From positions 2,418,001 to 2,482,000 of the forward strand of contig CATNEN010000008.1 in NCBI GenBank assembly GCA_950097015.1: a stretch of DNA of 64,000 nucleotides. Direction: 5' to 3'. The notes under the pieces were generated by a model, which saw nothing but the letters and a program-made list of their open reading frames with translations, did not search any database and was not told the DNA's origin. Source of the stretch: Macrostomum hystrix. Lineage: Eukaryota > Platyhelminthes > Macrostomidae. Both the position numbers and the translations under genes were made by a program. Shown here in pieces: positions 22,963 to 34,419 of the stretch (position 1 is the first letter of the stretch; each line of letters starts with the position of its first letter).

Positions 22963-23205
22963 AAACAGAGTCTTGGAAAAACCCAAAGATGAGAAAGCTG
23001 TGAAGAGAATAGGCCCAACTCACTCAGAAGTCTTCAGTTAGATTTTTATGATGCCAATTTATCAAAAAATAGTAATCAACACACTTTGATAGCCTGCGCT
23101 TTATATTATTATTGTTATTAATTTTTTGTAGTATTGGAGGCGTGCTAACGTTTATACATTTGTGTTTTGTACACAACACTAGAGCAGTAGCCTCTAAATT
23201 TGTTT
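22963..23205. repeat. Palindrome arm 1 (partner 23641-23876)
   Basis: From ACAGAGTCTTGGAAAAACCC to the CTCTAAATTTGTTTTA block this is the reverse complement of 23641-23876 with roughly one mismatch in ten bases. It includes AGAAAGCTGTGAAGAGAATA and CTTTGATAGCCTGCGCTTTA. The loop is about 435 bp of AT-rich non-coding sequence. Confidence 0.9.
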
Positions 23206-23640
23206 TATTTTTATATTTTACTATCTTTTTAACTGTCACACATAGAAACCTATACATAGCCATAAGCCATATAGCCGAACAGCCATACAAAGCTATTAGA
23301 CTACATGGCATCAAAAAACAATGCCTGCAGCCTACTGTCAGCTGTGTGATGAGATGTAGACCTGGGCTATTTTAGGCAGGCAATTTATTAATATTAGGTC
23401 CATAGTCTGCTTAGCTATATAACTATCTTTTTTCCTGGTCTCTAATTCAGATCTACCATCTAATCACAGTAACTTGTAGGGAACAAATTTATATTAAAAA
23501 ACACAATGAATAAGAAACGATGAGTGATAGGTCCAGGCCTACAGTCTAGCGTGTAGACTGTTCAGGGCCTACTAAAAATTATAATGAACAATGTTCCTAC
23601 TTACAAGTAAACAAATTAACTCAAATTAGCTCCAAGAACT

Positions 23641-23876
23641 CCTTAAAACAATTTAGAAGCTACTGCTCTAGTGGTGTGTACAAAACACAAATGTACGAAC
23701 GGTAGCACATTCATAGGAACTACAAAAAAATATAAAGCGCAGGCTATCAAAGTGTGCTGATTACTATTTTTTGGTAAATTAGCTTCATCAAAAGCTAACG
23801 GAAGACTTCTGAGTGAGTTAGGCCTATTCTCTTCACAGCTTTCTCATTCTTTTGGTTTTTCTAAGACTCTGTTTGG
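23641..23876. repeat. Palindrome arm 2, truncating X2 copy 1
   Basis: Inverted copy of 22963-23205. Its outer end (CTAAGACTCTGTTT) lies exactly where homology between the two X2 copies stops, so this palindrome, or the rearrangement that made it, removed the 3' half of X2 copy 1. The TTCTTTTGGTTTTT...AAGACTCTGTTT block also occurs at 27757-27786. Confidence 0.88.
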
Positions 23877-23884
23877 ACTGAAAG

Positions 23885-24897
23885 TGAAACTGAAAGCACT
23901 GCAGATCAAATGTTTTCAACAGCATCGATTCTTTTTCTGTCACAATTGCCGCAGCGATATCGATTCTCTCATAATTCGATAGGATAGTATTCGCTCTCTC
24001 CCAGTGGCCTAGTTCAGTGCAGTTTCCTCTTAGTTGACCTCCAATCGCGCCGGTTATGCCGCATGTGAAATAAAGCTCAATGTACTCGACTGGGAACACT
24101 TTAGGTTGATCCTGCTGACAGAGAATTATCAAATAAGTCTGCGTTTCCCTTCTGGTACAAATATTAATGTCTACTTCTCTTGCGAGAAACACAGCTTCAC
24201 GGCATTGTACCTGCACTGTGAGAGGATCTCCATTCGGGAGCCGCAGCTTATTCTTCTTCTTTGCCAGGGAAACTTTTTCGATGATCAGAGTCCACACCTG
24301 CGTGTCACTAGTCCCTGCTCGACATGAGACACAATTTGAGCAAATTTTGTGAGATCTTTTAAAACTCTGTTTGGTCAGATTTGTGCCAGGCGGTATCAAA
24401 TCATACTCATCTTGCCCAATAGCTGTTTGCAGTTGAAAGTGCAGAGTGACGGGCAGTACAGGAAGTACTTGAAAGTGTCCTCCGCTCAAATTTTCGGTAA
24501 ATATGGTGAACTCAGCTATTCCATTGTTGACGAAGTGGGGCACAAATCGGTGTGACTCCGGAAATTCAACCGTGCCATTGAACACATCCTGTCCTTCCAT
24601 ATTGGTTGCCACCAATTCAATGGTAAGAATATTACCCGAGTCCTTTTGCTCCAGCTGGCCTTGTTCATTCACTATCACATTTTGTAAGCCTGGATCAAAG
24701 TCGGAATCCAGTTTTATGTGACATTTCTTCTCACCAATTCAATTCATTTGACACTCTCCACCAGTTAAATGGCCATGAGGCGACCATCCTGTTCTCAACG
24801 AAACTCCACGCAGAGTGACGTCAGCTTGGACCACAAAGTGCAGCACGGCCTTCGTTTCACGGCGACCGGAAGCCCGTGGCTGCTCTTGCTGCTGCTG
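23885..24897 (-). pseudogene. X2 copy 1: truncated, stop-containing duplicate of the gene at 31813-33704
   Basis: Nearly the same sequence as 32700-33704 of the second module. Differences that break it: a TGA inside the conserved MNLIGEKKW stretch (N-L becomes N-stop), a W-to-C change just after it, and loss of everything downstream of FDLQ, replaced by 24 residues read from the palindrome arm. Downstream of the stop the frame stays open for 281 codons (23833-24678). It contains the same NILTIELVATNMEG, VLPVTLHFQLQT and CGITGAIGGQLRGNC segments as copy 2, plus a two-residue insertion (AREVD for AGD). No family is recognised. A shortened product starting at the Met after the stop cannot be excluded. 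Confidence 0.8.
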
Positions 24898-25525
24898 CTG
24901 AAATGATTGAATTTCGATGCCTTTTACTTCTATAATTCGTATTTAAGAAACAAATCTTGATCCTAAAGAACTTGCCAAGAAGGAGGGAACAGAAGTTAGT
25001 CGTTGTGCCTATGCTGGGGCGGTCTTGAGTGAAGCATTATTAGTTGATGGAATGGGTAAAGCAGCACGGCCTGCATGTCTGCAACTTACTTTACTTTGGA
25101 CTGTGGTTTAAATTTGAATATAGGAACTAAAAAAATCCTACGCCACTAATGTTTAGGAGGAATAGTGAAAAGAAGTAAAAGAACAGTGCCATATACTGTG
25201 CGTACTGTTTAATTTTTTAAAACAAAAAATCTTTAAAGCTTTCTTTTTTTAAATTCAGCATTGAGACAGTTTGGATTAGATAGCGAACGCAGCCACCAGA
25301 ATATAAATAAACGAAATACTCGGCGTAAAGCGTCTTGACACTTCAGCTCCACTTCATAACATTTGATAGGCGTTTGAGAGAAGGTGTCATTAAAAATACG
25401 AGTACAAATACAATAAGGGTTACACAGAAATTAGTGTTACTTTATAGGAAAACTATTCTGTGATTATTGAGAAAAATATGAAATGGTCCTTTTTTATTTT
25501 TAGTTACAATTTGAAATCCGATACT

Positions 25526-26224
25526 CTAGCACAAGCAAAATTCTAACTTCAACTTCTCTCCTTCGTCCTCGGGGTCGCTCACCAGCTCCCTCAGGCAGCT
25601 CCACACGGCCATCATGAAGCAGAACCAGGCCTCCGCAGCTGGGCATCGGTCCTGAGCTTCCTCACTCCGCTGCAGAGCCTCCAGTCGAGCATGAATAATT
25701 TTGACTGAGCTTTTTAGTAGAGCCTTTAGATCCGACTCACTCAGATTCCATCTGCGGTCTGCGACACTGTTCGCCAGTTCTGTCAGCTCGTCTGAGAACT
25801 TAACGCTACTGAGATTGCCGTCCTGAAGCTTCTTGACGCATTCGAAAACCTCGGATTCCTGACAGTCTGTCAGATCTCGCTCTCTCAGTTTGCTTAGAAC
25901 AGAGGATTCTTCTGATTCCCATTCTGATTTGCTTAGGGACTGTTTCGCTGCTGACGCCCTTGGCACCAGCCATCTGGCGAAGATGGTTCTTACACTGCAG
26001 TGGCTGGTCAAGCTGACAGGCAGGTTGCGAATGCAGCACAGGGAATACGTTAGATCTGTCAGCACTGTTGCTTCACAATAGTTTGGATTTGTCCTGCCCA
26101 GTTTCAAGGCTTTTTCAGTCTTCTTCGGTTGAATATCTTCTGAAATTGACTTCACTGTTTTTATTGCTACGTTGCTCTTTTGCTTTTGCAAATTGATCGA
26201 GTTTAACATCATCGTCTCAGACAT
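25526..26224 (-). CDS. X1 copy 1: unrecognised helical protein, 232 aa
   Basis: Single open exon from ATG 26224 to TAG 25526. The only close relative seen is X1 copy 2 (34420-35112), from which it differs at about 15 residues and by a two-codon indel near the C-terminus (GEKLKLEF versus GEKYEF). Both copies remain fully open, and the changes are scattered. The N-terminal 40 residues are Lys-rich (KKTEKALKLGR); the rest is predicted helical with conserved Cys/Trp (YSLCCIRNLPVSL, RRWNLSESDLKALL, AWFCFMMAVWSCLRELV) and ends in acidic DPEDEGE. No domain or catalytic motif is recognised and no signal peptide is seen. It lies upstream of X2 on the same strand, as in copy 2. Function unknown. Confidence 0.6.
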   Translation of the reverse strand: MSETMMLNSINLQKQKSNVAIKTVKSISEDIQPKKTEKALKLGRTNPNYCEATVLTDLTYSLCCIRNLPVSLTSHCSVRTIFARWLVPRASAAKQSLSKSEWESEESSVLSKLRERDLTDCQESEVFECVKKLQDGNLSSVKFSDELTELANSVADRRWNLSESDLKALLKSSVKIIHARLEALQRSEEAQDRCPAAEAWFCFMMAVWSCLRELVSDPEDEGEKLKLEFCLC

Positions 26225-26375
26225 TCGAGCTTTGAATTTCAGTAGCTATTGAATTTTGTGAGTCTCTCTGAAGTACATATAAAGTATTAATTAAGATTAT
26301 TGCATATTAAGTGCGAGATACTTAAAGTCTTTAAAGTATAAATAAAATATAGGCTCTTTTAACAGTAGAAAGACC

Positions 26376-27410
26376 ACAGTAGGTATTTAAATACCCATAT
26401 ATTTCTTTTTCTGCATCTTCCAAAATATTCAACCAATTGCCATTAAAATTCTGATGACAAGCTGAAATTTTCTACTCAATCTGTTGAAACAACTTACAAA
26501 ATCAAAAGTCGGCATTGTCAAGACATTCAATGATTCTCATCAGGTGTCTGGTGGCAAAAAGCACTAAAATAGGCATAATTCTTCTGCTCACAAAATTTCA
26601 TCATGTAACCATGTTGGCTATCACATTTAACTATTTCGAGTTGATGTATGAGTGTAATTGTTAATTTTTTAACCAAAATGGTTTTGCAATAGAAGTTTAT
26701 ACAGAATGATGTTACTTGTTCTTGTCACCAGGGTCTTTGACAAGAATCGCTGAAATTGCAACAATGCTGACTCGGATGGCTTTGGAAGTTAGTTCATTGT
26801 AAAAGGTGGAAAATGTATATATATGGTGGACTTTCATGAAAAATTGTTCATTTGGTTTTTGGAGCTATCGTGAAGTAGGAAGTGGGTATTTGAAATACCA
26901 CCATGGTCTTTCCAAAGGGAGGAAAACAAGCATGTTCTTAGTAGTGTTTATAAAAAACACTTATGTTTGTATTTTAGCAAGATTTTTTATAACGTGGAGC
27001 ACATTCCTAACTTTTGGTGTCTTGTCTAAATAGTCTCAATTCAATGTATAAAAGCTTGTTAAGCTATCAGGTGATCCTTGGGTAATTCTGTCTTCTTGAT
27101 TCTTTCTACTAGTTTCTTGCTTCTGTTCTCAAAGCTTACATTTATGGTAAAACTAAGCAACTAATTTCCTCCAAGTTTTACTGGTTTTGCATGCGATTTT
27201 TATTTCAAAGCCCAGCTTCTCTTGCCGCTTTCGATTAACAAAACTCCAGCTCCCATGATGGAAACAGGCTTTAGAAAAACTTAAAGCTTCTATGCGAAAG
27301 GCACTAAACAATGTCGCCTAGAAATCAGCATGGGAAGAAGCTGAATCAACAAAACAGTTTCAGTCAAAGTTTTCCATTGTCTGCTATTTTGCTATTCTGC
27401 TATTATGTAT
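26376..27410. repeat. Dispersed sequence upstream of X1, copy 1
   Basis: About 1 kb matching 37546-39000 and, in its first 300 bases, 54590-54855. Landmarks are ATTCAACCAATTGCC, CAGGTGTCTGGTGGCAAAAA, TTCATCATGTAACCATGT, TTGTCACCAGGGTCTTTGAC and TTGTATAAAAGC-type sequence. As X1 is on the minus strand, this is its upstream region. The third copy at 54.6 kb lacks X1 and X2, so this block also moves or duplicates alone. Confidence 0.85.
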
Positions 27411-27419
27411 GTGAACTGT

Positions 27420-28320
27420 TTTATGTGAACTACATGATACCCTAAACCAAGCAGATTTTAAAAATAAATTTAGATATAAATAACTAGCTACATATTGTAT
27501 AGGTCCTAATTATAAGATGAAACTAAACCATTGGCCTAGCTAACCAATTATTAAACATTTATATATTTACTAACTTATAAATAAAATAAAATGAGAAAAC
27601 TTATAATAGACATATAACATTAAGTAGCCTTATTAATTTAAAAGAACATGTTCTTGGAACATGAACATGTTCGGAGTTGCCTATTAGGCAACCGTCGCGT
27701 ATGTTCGATTACAGTTTCTTAGACCCTATCTCTGTCAACACGGGTGGCTTTCTCGTTCTTTTGGTTTTTTCTAAGACTCTGTTTTGAAACTGTTACTTTA
27801 TTTGCCCTTTCCCTCAAAATGGAGCGCTTATTAATTTAATTTATCTAGCTTATTAACTTATTACTGTGCGTATAGTACTTTATATTTTTACAGTATTTTT
27901 ATGTTAAACTTTGTTATAATGTATGATAATTCAATTAAATTATTTTTGCGTCTTTTTCGTGCGCTACTTTTAACGTCATCGCTAAAAAAAATATAAATAG
28001 TAAATACTTCCGTCCTTAATGATTCGCTCAGCAACAATATTATTTAAATTGTTCAATTGCCAATTCGGTTTAATTACCAAACACGTATTTGAACTCGTGC
28101 CACAAAGTGACATTTGTAATCATATTTTAAAGACTGTATTTAAAGGTTTAACGGCAACTTAATAAGTTTCTTATTAGTGTAGTGAAAGGTTAGCTCAATT
28201 AAATTCAACGGCTTAGAATATTATTTGTTCTATGAAACACAATTTTTTAACTTAAAAGATGACAAGAGCCTGTTGTTTTGACAAATTTCAACTCGAATTC
28301 GATAATCGAGCTGGGTAAAT
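27420..28320. other. AT-rich region containing inverted-repeat right arm
   Basis: AT-rich, non-coding. It contains an AAGACTCTGTTTTGAAAC block (27775-27795), about 270 bp without matches, and the inverted partner of 22780-22962 at 28095-28275. A dense palindrome, GAACATGTTCTTGGAACATG, lies near 27650. Confidence 0.6.
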
Positions 28321-28384
28321 TTTAGAGCGAGTTAAGTAAGACACGCAGCCAGCGCCGCCCCGCCACAAATTCTATCGATTGACA

Positions 28385-28570
28385 CTCCTTCTGCTTGACA
28401 GCCGACTCTCCGAAGAGAGCACGTGCTGACTTTAACAACATGCAGCAGGAGCCTATCAAGACCACCCTTGCCAGCGGCGCACTCTTAAGACGCGTAGCGC
28501 CGAAAGCTACCAAACTGAACAAGCGGAGTGTTGGTTGGGCGGGACGGAGCAAACAAGCTGGTCCTTATTT
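28385..28570 (+). other. Possible isolated coding exon, unrecognised
   Basis: A GC-rich island in AT-rich surroundings. After an acceptor-like CTTCTGCTTGACAG, a frame reads ADSPKRARADFNNMQQEPI and continues open to 28664. The minus strand is also open (28322-28552). No homologue recognised and no partner exon found; coding status is uncertain. Confidence 0.25.
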
Positions 28571-29408
28571 TCCTGCTTCTCATGGAGTGAGGCGAATGGC
28601 GAATATCGAAAGAAACCAGAACGATAAAAATTCGCGGCGAAATATACTTTCTTATATAAAGTAAAATAAACCCTAATTAGGTCGATCGGCAGAGTGGATG
28701 CCTGACTGTAGCCTGAGCCGAGGTGAAAAATCACAGTAGACTCGCGGCCGCTGTCCTGACCCCGGGTTGACTTCTTCTCTTCTCGCTAAGGTTAGACAGA
28801 TATGAGGCCGGGTCGCACGCTGATTGGCCGGGACCGGCCAGGTGTAAATCTCTACCGTTAGTTAACTGTTCTAAAAATAGACGGAACCCTCGCTATACTG
28901 ACGGAATAACAAAATATGCTACCATTACAACCTGTGTTTTGCAGTCGGGATGGGAACATAGACCAGCTATATGTTGCATTCTGGGGTGGGTAGCTAAGGG
29001 TAGAGAAGCTATGAAAGGTACATCATACAGGCAGAATAAAAGTACACACAGTACAAATTATCTTTGGAGGATGACAAATCCGACAGCAACATTGAATTTT
29101 TATTTTGAAATTACCGAGCCGCATTCAAGCAACCACACCCACTCAGTATACAAATTGAAGAATAAGTATAACTAATAAGTAATTAGTTTTCAGCGGGAAG
29201 CCGTGTTGTGGCACAATCTCAATCAACTCCTTATCAGTCGCCCGTTGTGAGAGCTCGTTATACATTAGAACTATTAAAAATAAACTTTTATGATGCCCAA
29301 CTCACAACAACGCACATCTACAACAACAAAAATGCACAATTCACACTGGCAGGCATTCGACAAATCGATATTTGCGCGCCTGCATGGTCAGCAGCACCAC
29401 CTGCACAA

Positions 29409-29696
29409 TTAAGCTGCTGGCAGTACATACACTTTGGCGCGGATAAGGTATAGCCTTGCAGCCAGCTGAAGTCGCTGGCAGTGCAGCAACTCACTTGGAC
29501 GGGCCAGGCCGTCGCAGCTCTGGCTACCGCAGCTCTGCACCGGGCAGCCTGCAGCCGGGCTGACATACCTACAGTAGTGGCACCTCAGTGGCCCTTTGGC
29601 ACACGAAGCTAGCGCCCCAAGACCGCGCTGCAACGCAAAGGAGAGCATCGAGTCGGCTATGCAGGCGAGCAAGAGAATGGCACTTTTGCTCGGCAA
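29409..29696 (-). other. Possible Cys-rich secreted peptide ORF
   Basis: A minus-strand frame with a hydrophobic stretch (SAILLLACIADSMLSFAL) followed by LRCHYC and further Cys spacings (CPVQSCGSQSCDGL). LRCHYC after a signal-like segment recalls Ly6/uPAR domains, and a good donor (AG|GTATGTCAG) lies right after it, but no canonical ATG or downstream exon with the Ly6 CCxxxxCN end is visible. Weakly supported. Confidence 0.2.
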
Positions 29697-29799
29697 ATGG
29701 GAATTGGGAGTCGACTGTGATTCCCAGGACCTGTCTCACGCTTGCAGGAGATGTTCTGGTAGTGGTGTGAGGTCGCAGCGAGCCAGCGTGCGCAGCGTC

Positions 29800-30660
29800 G
29801 ACTAGACTTTCAAGTGTTTCTGTCAGCGCGTCGCCTCGGCCACTGCAATAAACAAAACCGCCCTACTAAATTTTGCCATGCTCATATTTATCAGGCTTTT
29901 GCCTTGCCAAATGTTTATCGCGTATTCATCGGCAAAGCATTCCGAATCACTGGTCCAGTAAGATCAACTCGATCAGAAGTTGGGGCGGGGCGCTACTCGG
30001 TGCGGTAGCAAGTAAATCAAAAATGTCAAATTTCAAGCATTTCAAATTAATCTAAAATTATGGTTATACTATTACAATGTTATTTTTTAGTCAACAGGAC
30101 GGAGGCGGAAGGCAGGAAGTGGCACGAACGGCGAGTAGCGGGCGAAAGGAGCCCAAGCAGGCGAAAGGCTATTGTGTATTTTCGATAGCTATTTTTGCGA
30201 CAAAGATTGTAAAACACAGATGAACACGTAAAAGAGCGGGTTATAAAAGCAAGAAAATTTTTTCTCTCGAGCAAAGGGCAGAGCGCGCCACATGAAGCCC
30301 GCCCGCGCACGCGCTAAAAAGGCCGGCCGCCAGCCACCACCCCAAACACGCACCCCACCCCGGCACAAAGCACAGGCACACACGGGGGCCGCCCTGTCAA
30401 TTAGACACGATTACGGTGCACCGAAAGTACACCAGCACCGAAATCTCAAGCTGAACAAAAAGAGATCACTATTTCAGATGTTTTACTGCATACTGGGTAG
30501 TGTCTTTCGTCTGCCCTCCAATAATAATATAATATAAGAATAATAATAATAATACTAAAAATATGGCTATCGCCTCAGTCATAATTAGGGTTGTAAGGGA
30601 ACGTACGAGGTGTGAGCTAATTTAAATAACGATTTCGATCTCTGAAAAACCGAAATGTAC
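29800..30660. other. Unannotated region with GC-rich patch
   Basis: Contains a CpG-rich patch at 30270-30400 resembling a promoter region or first exon, but I find no gene. At 30604 a TACGAGGTGTGAGC sequence resembles a mariner-type terminus without a visible partner. Confidence 0.3.
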
Positions 30661-30671
30661 CTTTTTGTAAT

Positions 30672-31040
30672 GGATGACAGAGTGAGTGGCTGAGAGACTC
30701 ACTATCGCACAATGTCCCTAAGGTCGATTCCACGGCGAGGCCGCATTATTTTCGGGCGCAGCCGACGAGAGAAAGGTTCGGGGTTATCATGCAATTTACA
30801 CCCTTGAGGGCCTTGAACCTCTATGGCACAGTGAAAGTGTACACTGCCTGACGATGAGAAAGTCAATGCAGATGTACACACCTGTGTTGCAGTTGTCTGC
30901 AAATGCAATGCAGATGTCTGCGTTCGGTATTTGTATGCGTGTGTGCTCAGGAGTCAGCGAAATGGGCAGAATTGCCTCCTCGCTGGCCGCATGTCTAGTG
31001 TCAGCAAATAATGTGCCACCGTCCACAGCCATCCTGAAAT
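30672..31040 (+). mobile_element. SINE family C, copy 1
   Basis: A diverged tRNA-like head (GTGGCTGAGAGACTC, then AAGGTCGATTCCAC) is followed by the family C body: GGCGAGGCCGCATTATTT, GTGTACACTGCCTGACGATG, TGTGTGCTCAGGAGTCAGCG and GTCTAGTGTCA near the 3' end. Homologous copies are at 39755-40030 and 50455-50785. Confidence 0.85.
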
Positions 31041-31044
31041 TTTA

Positions 31045-31812
31045 GTTATTAACGAATTAACAATGAGTAATTCCTTTGATTTTCATAAAGCACAAAGTCG
31101 TATAAAAATATTTTGACTTAAACAACTTAAACAAAAGAGTGTTTGATTAGTGTCGATTTATTAAATTGCCATTGACCGAGTATCAAGACATAAAATCAAT
31201 GATAAAATGTAAATTTTATATTTTTGCTTGATTACAGGTATAAAATTTAAAAACCTACTCGTCACAAAATATATGAAGATATGCTAAGAATTGAAGGAAA
31301 ATATAACCAGGTAAGTTAAGCAGATAGAGATGTCTGTGCTTTGACGTAGGGTATAAAGAACAAGGTAAAAAATCTAATTAAAGTATACAAAAATTTACTA
31401 TTCTTTGAGTTTCTTCTAGCACACTTTTAGTAAAACGGATTTGTGGAATGGATAAAGGTGAGTAAAATGTGATATAAACTTTAAGGAAAGATGTGCTAAG
31501 ATACCAAACACAATTTATTTATAACTAAGCATAACGCACAGAACCAGAGGGACAGATCGCAGTTAATATAAAAAACCATTTGCTTTTAAAACCATAAAAT
31601 TATCTATGTGAAAACAAACAAGACTGAGTCACAATTAATGTCAGCACTAGGCAGTTGGCAGTTAGATTTCACCTAGCTCAGATAAGCAAATCCTGGCCAA
31701 TCCGGAGATGAATAAAATTTGTTAAAATTTATCAAGTTGTGTTTTAATATAAAGACGAAAAAGTTTCGAGCATTAAGTTTCATCACACCGCGTTTCATTA
31801 GATTATATTAGA
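31045..31812. other. AT-rich region downstream of X2 copy 2
   Basis: Between SINE C and the X2 stop codon. AT-rich with no gene or repeat match that I can find in the window. Confidence 0.4.
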
Positions 31813-33704
31813 TCAGACTGGCCACGTATAGAAGTGAGGAACACGTTTCTGATCTTCTCTAATCGCATCCTTAAATTTGATTCCATGCAATTCCTTTGCA
31901 CCTTTCAACCACAGAGCACAAACGATCTTGAACCAGGACAACGCGGCCGTCATGTGCTGATCCCAATTCCGTTGCCAGCCCTTGCCACGAGGACTCAATA
32001 CGAGGGCCTCGGTTCTGCCTCGAACAATGGCAGCAGCGTGACGGAGAATCAGCAATTGGTCTAACACTACATATTTTCTGGAGTCATCATGGAGCTTAAT
32101 ATCGGAAGCCAGTTGTTGCAACACCGATCTGTACTTCTCAGTCGTGAAACTGTTTGTGCAGATGCTTTCAAGTTCATCTCGTTTCGAAGTCTCCATTGCT
32201 GGGTTCCACCCAAGAAGCATTTGAATGACAATGTTCTGTCTCGAGTGGTACTTTTTGCTGAGTCGCTTTAGCACGATTCTTCTTCCACAAAAGCTTTCAG
32301 GTGGAAGCCGCACCTGTCTGAGCTTGAGATAAGTCAATCCACTTTTGGGCTTCCTTGTGGCATCGTTAGGCTCTTCTCCGGGAAGATCTTCGTCCCAGAT
32401 GTCGTGACTTTCTTGGGGATCGAAGTCATCCTTAAGCTCGCCGATCCGATTTAACTGAGGAACGAGAGATTTGAGGGCCAGGCTGTTTAGCTTCTGGTTG
32501 CTGCCTTGCTGGATTTCGGTAAATTTTTCCAGCATTGCATTCACAACTAGGTCTATCGAAGGCCTAGGTTGAGGATTTTTTTACTTATATCGACTTCGAA
32601 CACAGAGAACTGCTGCTCAGGTACATTAAGTCGACTTATGGAAAAATTTATCTGCCTAAAACTTGTCGCCGATTGATTCTGAATCCAAATCAGAGCTTCA
32701 AACTGAAAGTACTGCAGATCAAATGTTTTCAACAGCATCGATTCTTCTTCTGTCACAATTGCCGCAGCGATATCGATTCTCTCATAATTCGATAGGATAG
32801 TCTTCGCTCTCTCCCAGTGGCCTAGTTCAGTGCAGTTTCCTCTTAGTTGACCTCCAATCGCGCCGGTTATGCCGCATGTGAAATAAAGCTCAATGTACTC
32901 GACTGGGAACGCTTTAGGTTGATCCTGCTGACAGAGAATTATCAAATAAGTCTGGGTTTCCCTTCTGGTACAAATATTAATGTCTCCTGCGAGAAACACA
33001 GCTTCACGGCATTGTACCTGCACTGTGAGAGGATCTCCATTCGGGAGCCGCAGATTATTATTCTTCTTAGCCAGGGAAACTTTTTCGATGATCAGAGTCC
33101 ACACCTGCGTGTCACTAGTCCCTGCTCGACATGAGACACACTTTGAGCAAATTTTGTGAGATCTTTTAAAACTCTGTTTGGTCAGATTTGTGCAAGGCGG
33201 TATCAAATCATACTCATCTTGCCCAATAGCTGTTTGCAGTTGAAAGTGCAGAGTGACGGGCAGTACAGGAAGTACTTGAAAGTGTCCTCCGCTCAAATTT
33301 TCGGTAAATATGGTGAACTCAGCTATTCCATTGTTGACGAAGTGGGGCACAAATCGGTGTGGCTCCGGAAATTCAACCGTGCCATTGAACACATCCTGTC
33401 CTTCCATATTGGTTGCCACCAATTCAATGGTAAGAATATTACCCGAGTCCTTTTGCTCCAGCTGGCCTTGTTCATTCACTATCACATTTTGCAAGCCTGG
33501 ATCAAAGTCGGAATCCAGTTTTATGTGCCATTTCTTCTCACCAATTAAATTCATTTGGCACTCTCCACCAGTTGAATGGCCATGAGGCGACCATCCTGTT
33601 CTCAACGAAACTCCACGCAGAGTGACGTCAGCGTGGACCACAATGTGGAGCACGGCCTTCGTTTCACGGCGACCGGAAGCCCGTGGCTGCTCTTGCTGCT
33701 GCTG
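31813..33704 (-). CDS. X2 copy 2: unrecognised protein, up to about 618 aa
   Basis: Exon a is complement(32585..33704), entered from acceptor ATTTCAG and starting with a QQQQEQ run; exon b is complement(31813..32552). They join in frame if a 32-nt intron (GTAAAA...CGATAG) is removed, reading FEVDI then NLVVNAMLEKF; without it there is a TAG at 32553. Exon a is rich in beta-type segments (NILTIELVATNMEG, VLPVTLHFQLQT) with a Cys cluster (HKICSKCVSCRAG) and CGITGAIGGQLRGNC. Exon b is mainly helical with a basic patch and ends HFYTWPV. The start is uncertain: the first in-frame ATG is in CQMNLIG, or a 5' exon exists. No family recognised. X1 lies 0.7 kb upstream on the same strand. Confidence 0.55.
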
Positions 33705-34419
33705 CTGAAATGATTGAATTTCGATGCCTTTTACTACTATAATTCGTATTTAAGAAACAAATCTTGATCCTAAAGAACTTGCCAAGAAGGATGGAACAGA
33801 AGTTATTCGTTGTGCCTATGCTGGGGCGGTCTTGAGTGAAGCATTATTAGTTGATGGAATGGGTAAAGCAGCACGGCCTGCATGTCTGCAGCTTACTTTA
33901 CTTTGGACTGTGGTTTAAATTCGAATAGGAACTAAAAAATCCTACGCCACTAATGTTTAGGAAAAGTGAAAAGAAGTAAAAGAACAGTGCCATATACTCG
34001 TACTGTGCGTACTGTTTAGTTTTTGAAAACGAATAAAAACTTGCGATCTCCTTGACCTTTAAAAATTATTAAAAGTCTTACCTGAAAACCTAGACAATTT
34101 AGATTAAATTGTGAACACAGCCAACAGAAAAAAAGCAAAAAATTGGCAAAAAACTTTTTGGCAAAAAGACTAAAAATGGCACATTCTATAAGGTTTGATA
34201 AGCGTTTGAGAGAAGTTGTCACAAAAAATAAAAAATACAAGGCACACAGAAGTACTTTTAATGTGCGAGTTGCTACATCATGTTTTGGCATTTGAAAGTT
34301 AATAAACGGCAAAAAGTATGGTAACTTTACCAGAAAAATTGTTTTTCGTGATATTGGTAAGGAAAAAACAGAAGCTGGTCCGTTGTCATTTTTTGTCGAT
34401 AGACAATTTGAAGCACTCT

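Noticed and set aside
22780-28275. Polinton/Maverick-type giant transposon
   Set aside because: No polymerase B, integrase, ATPase or capsid frames are present between the inverted arms; only X1 and broken X2.
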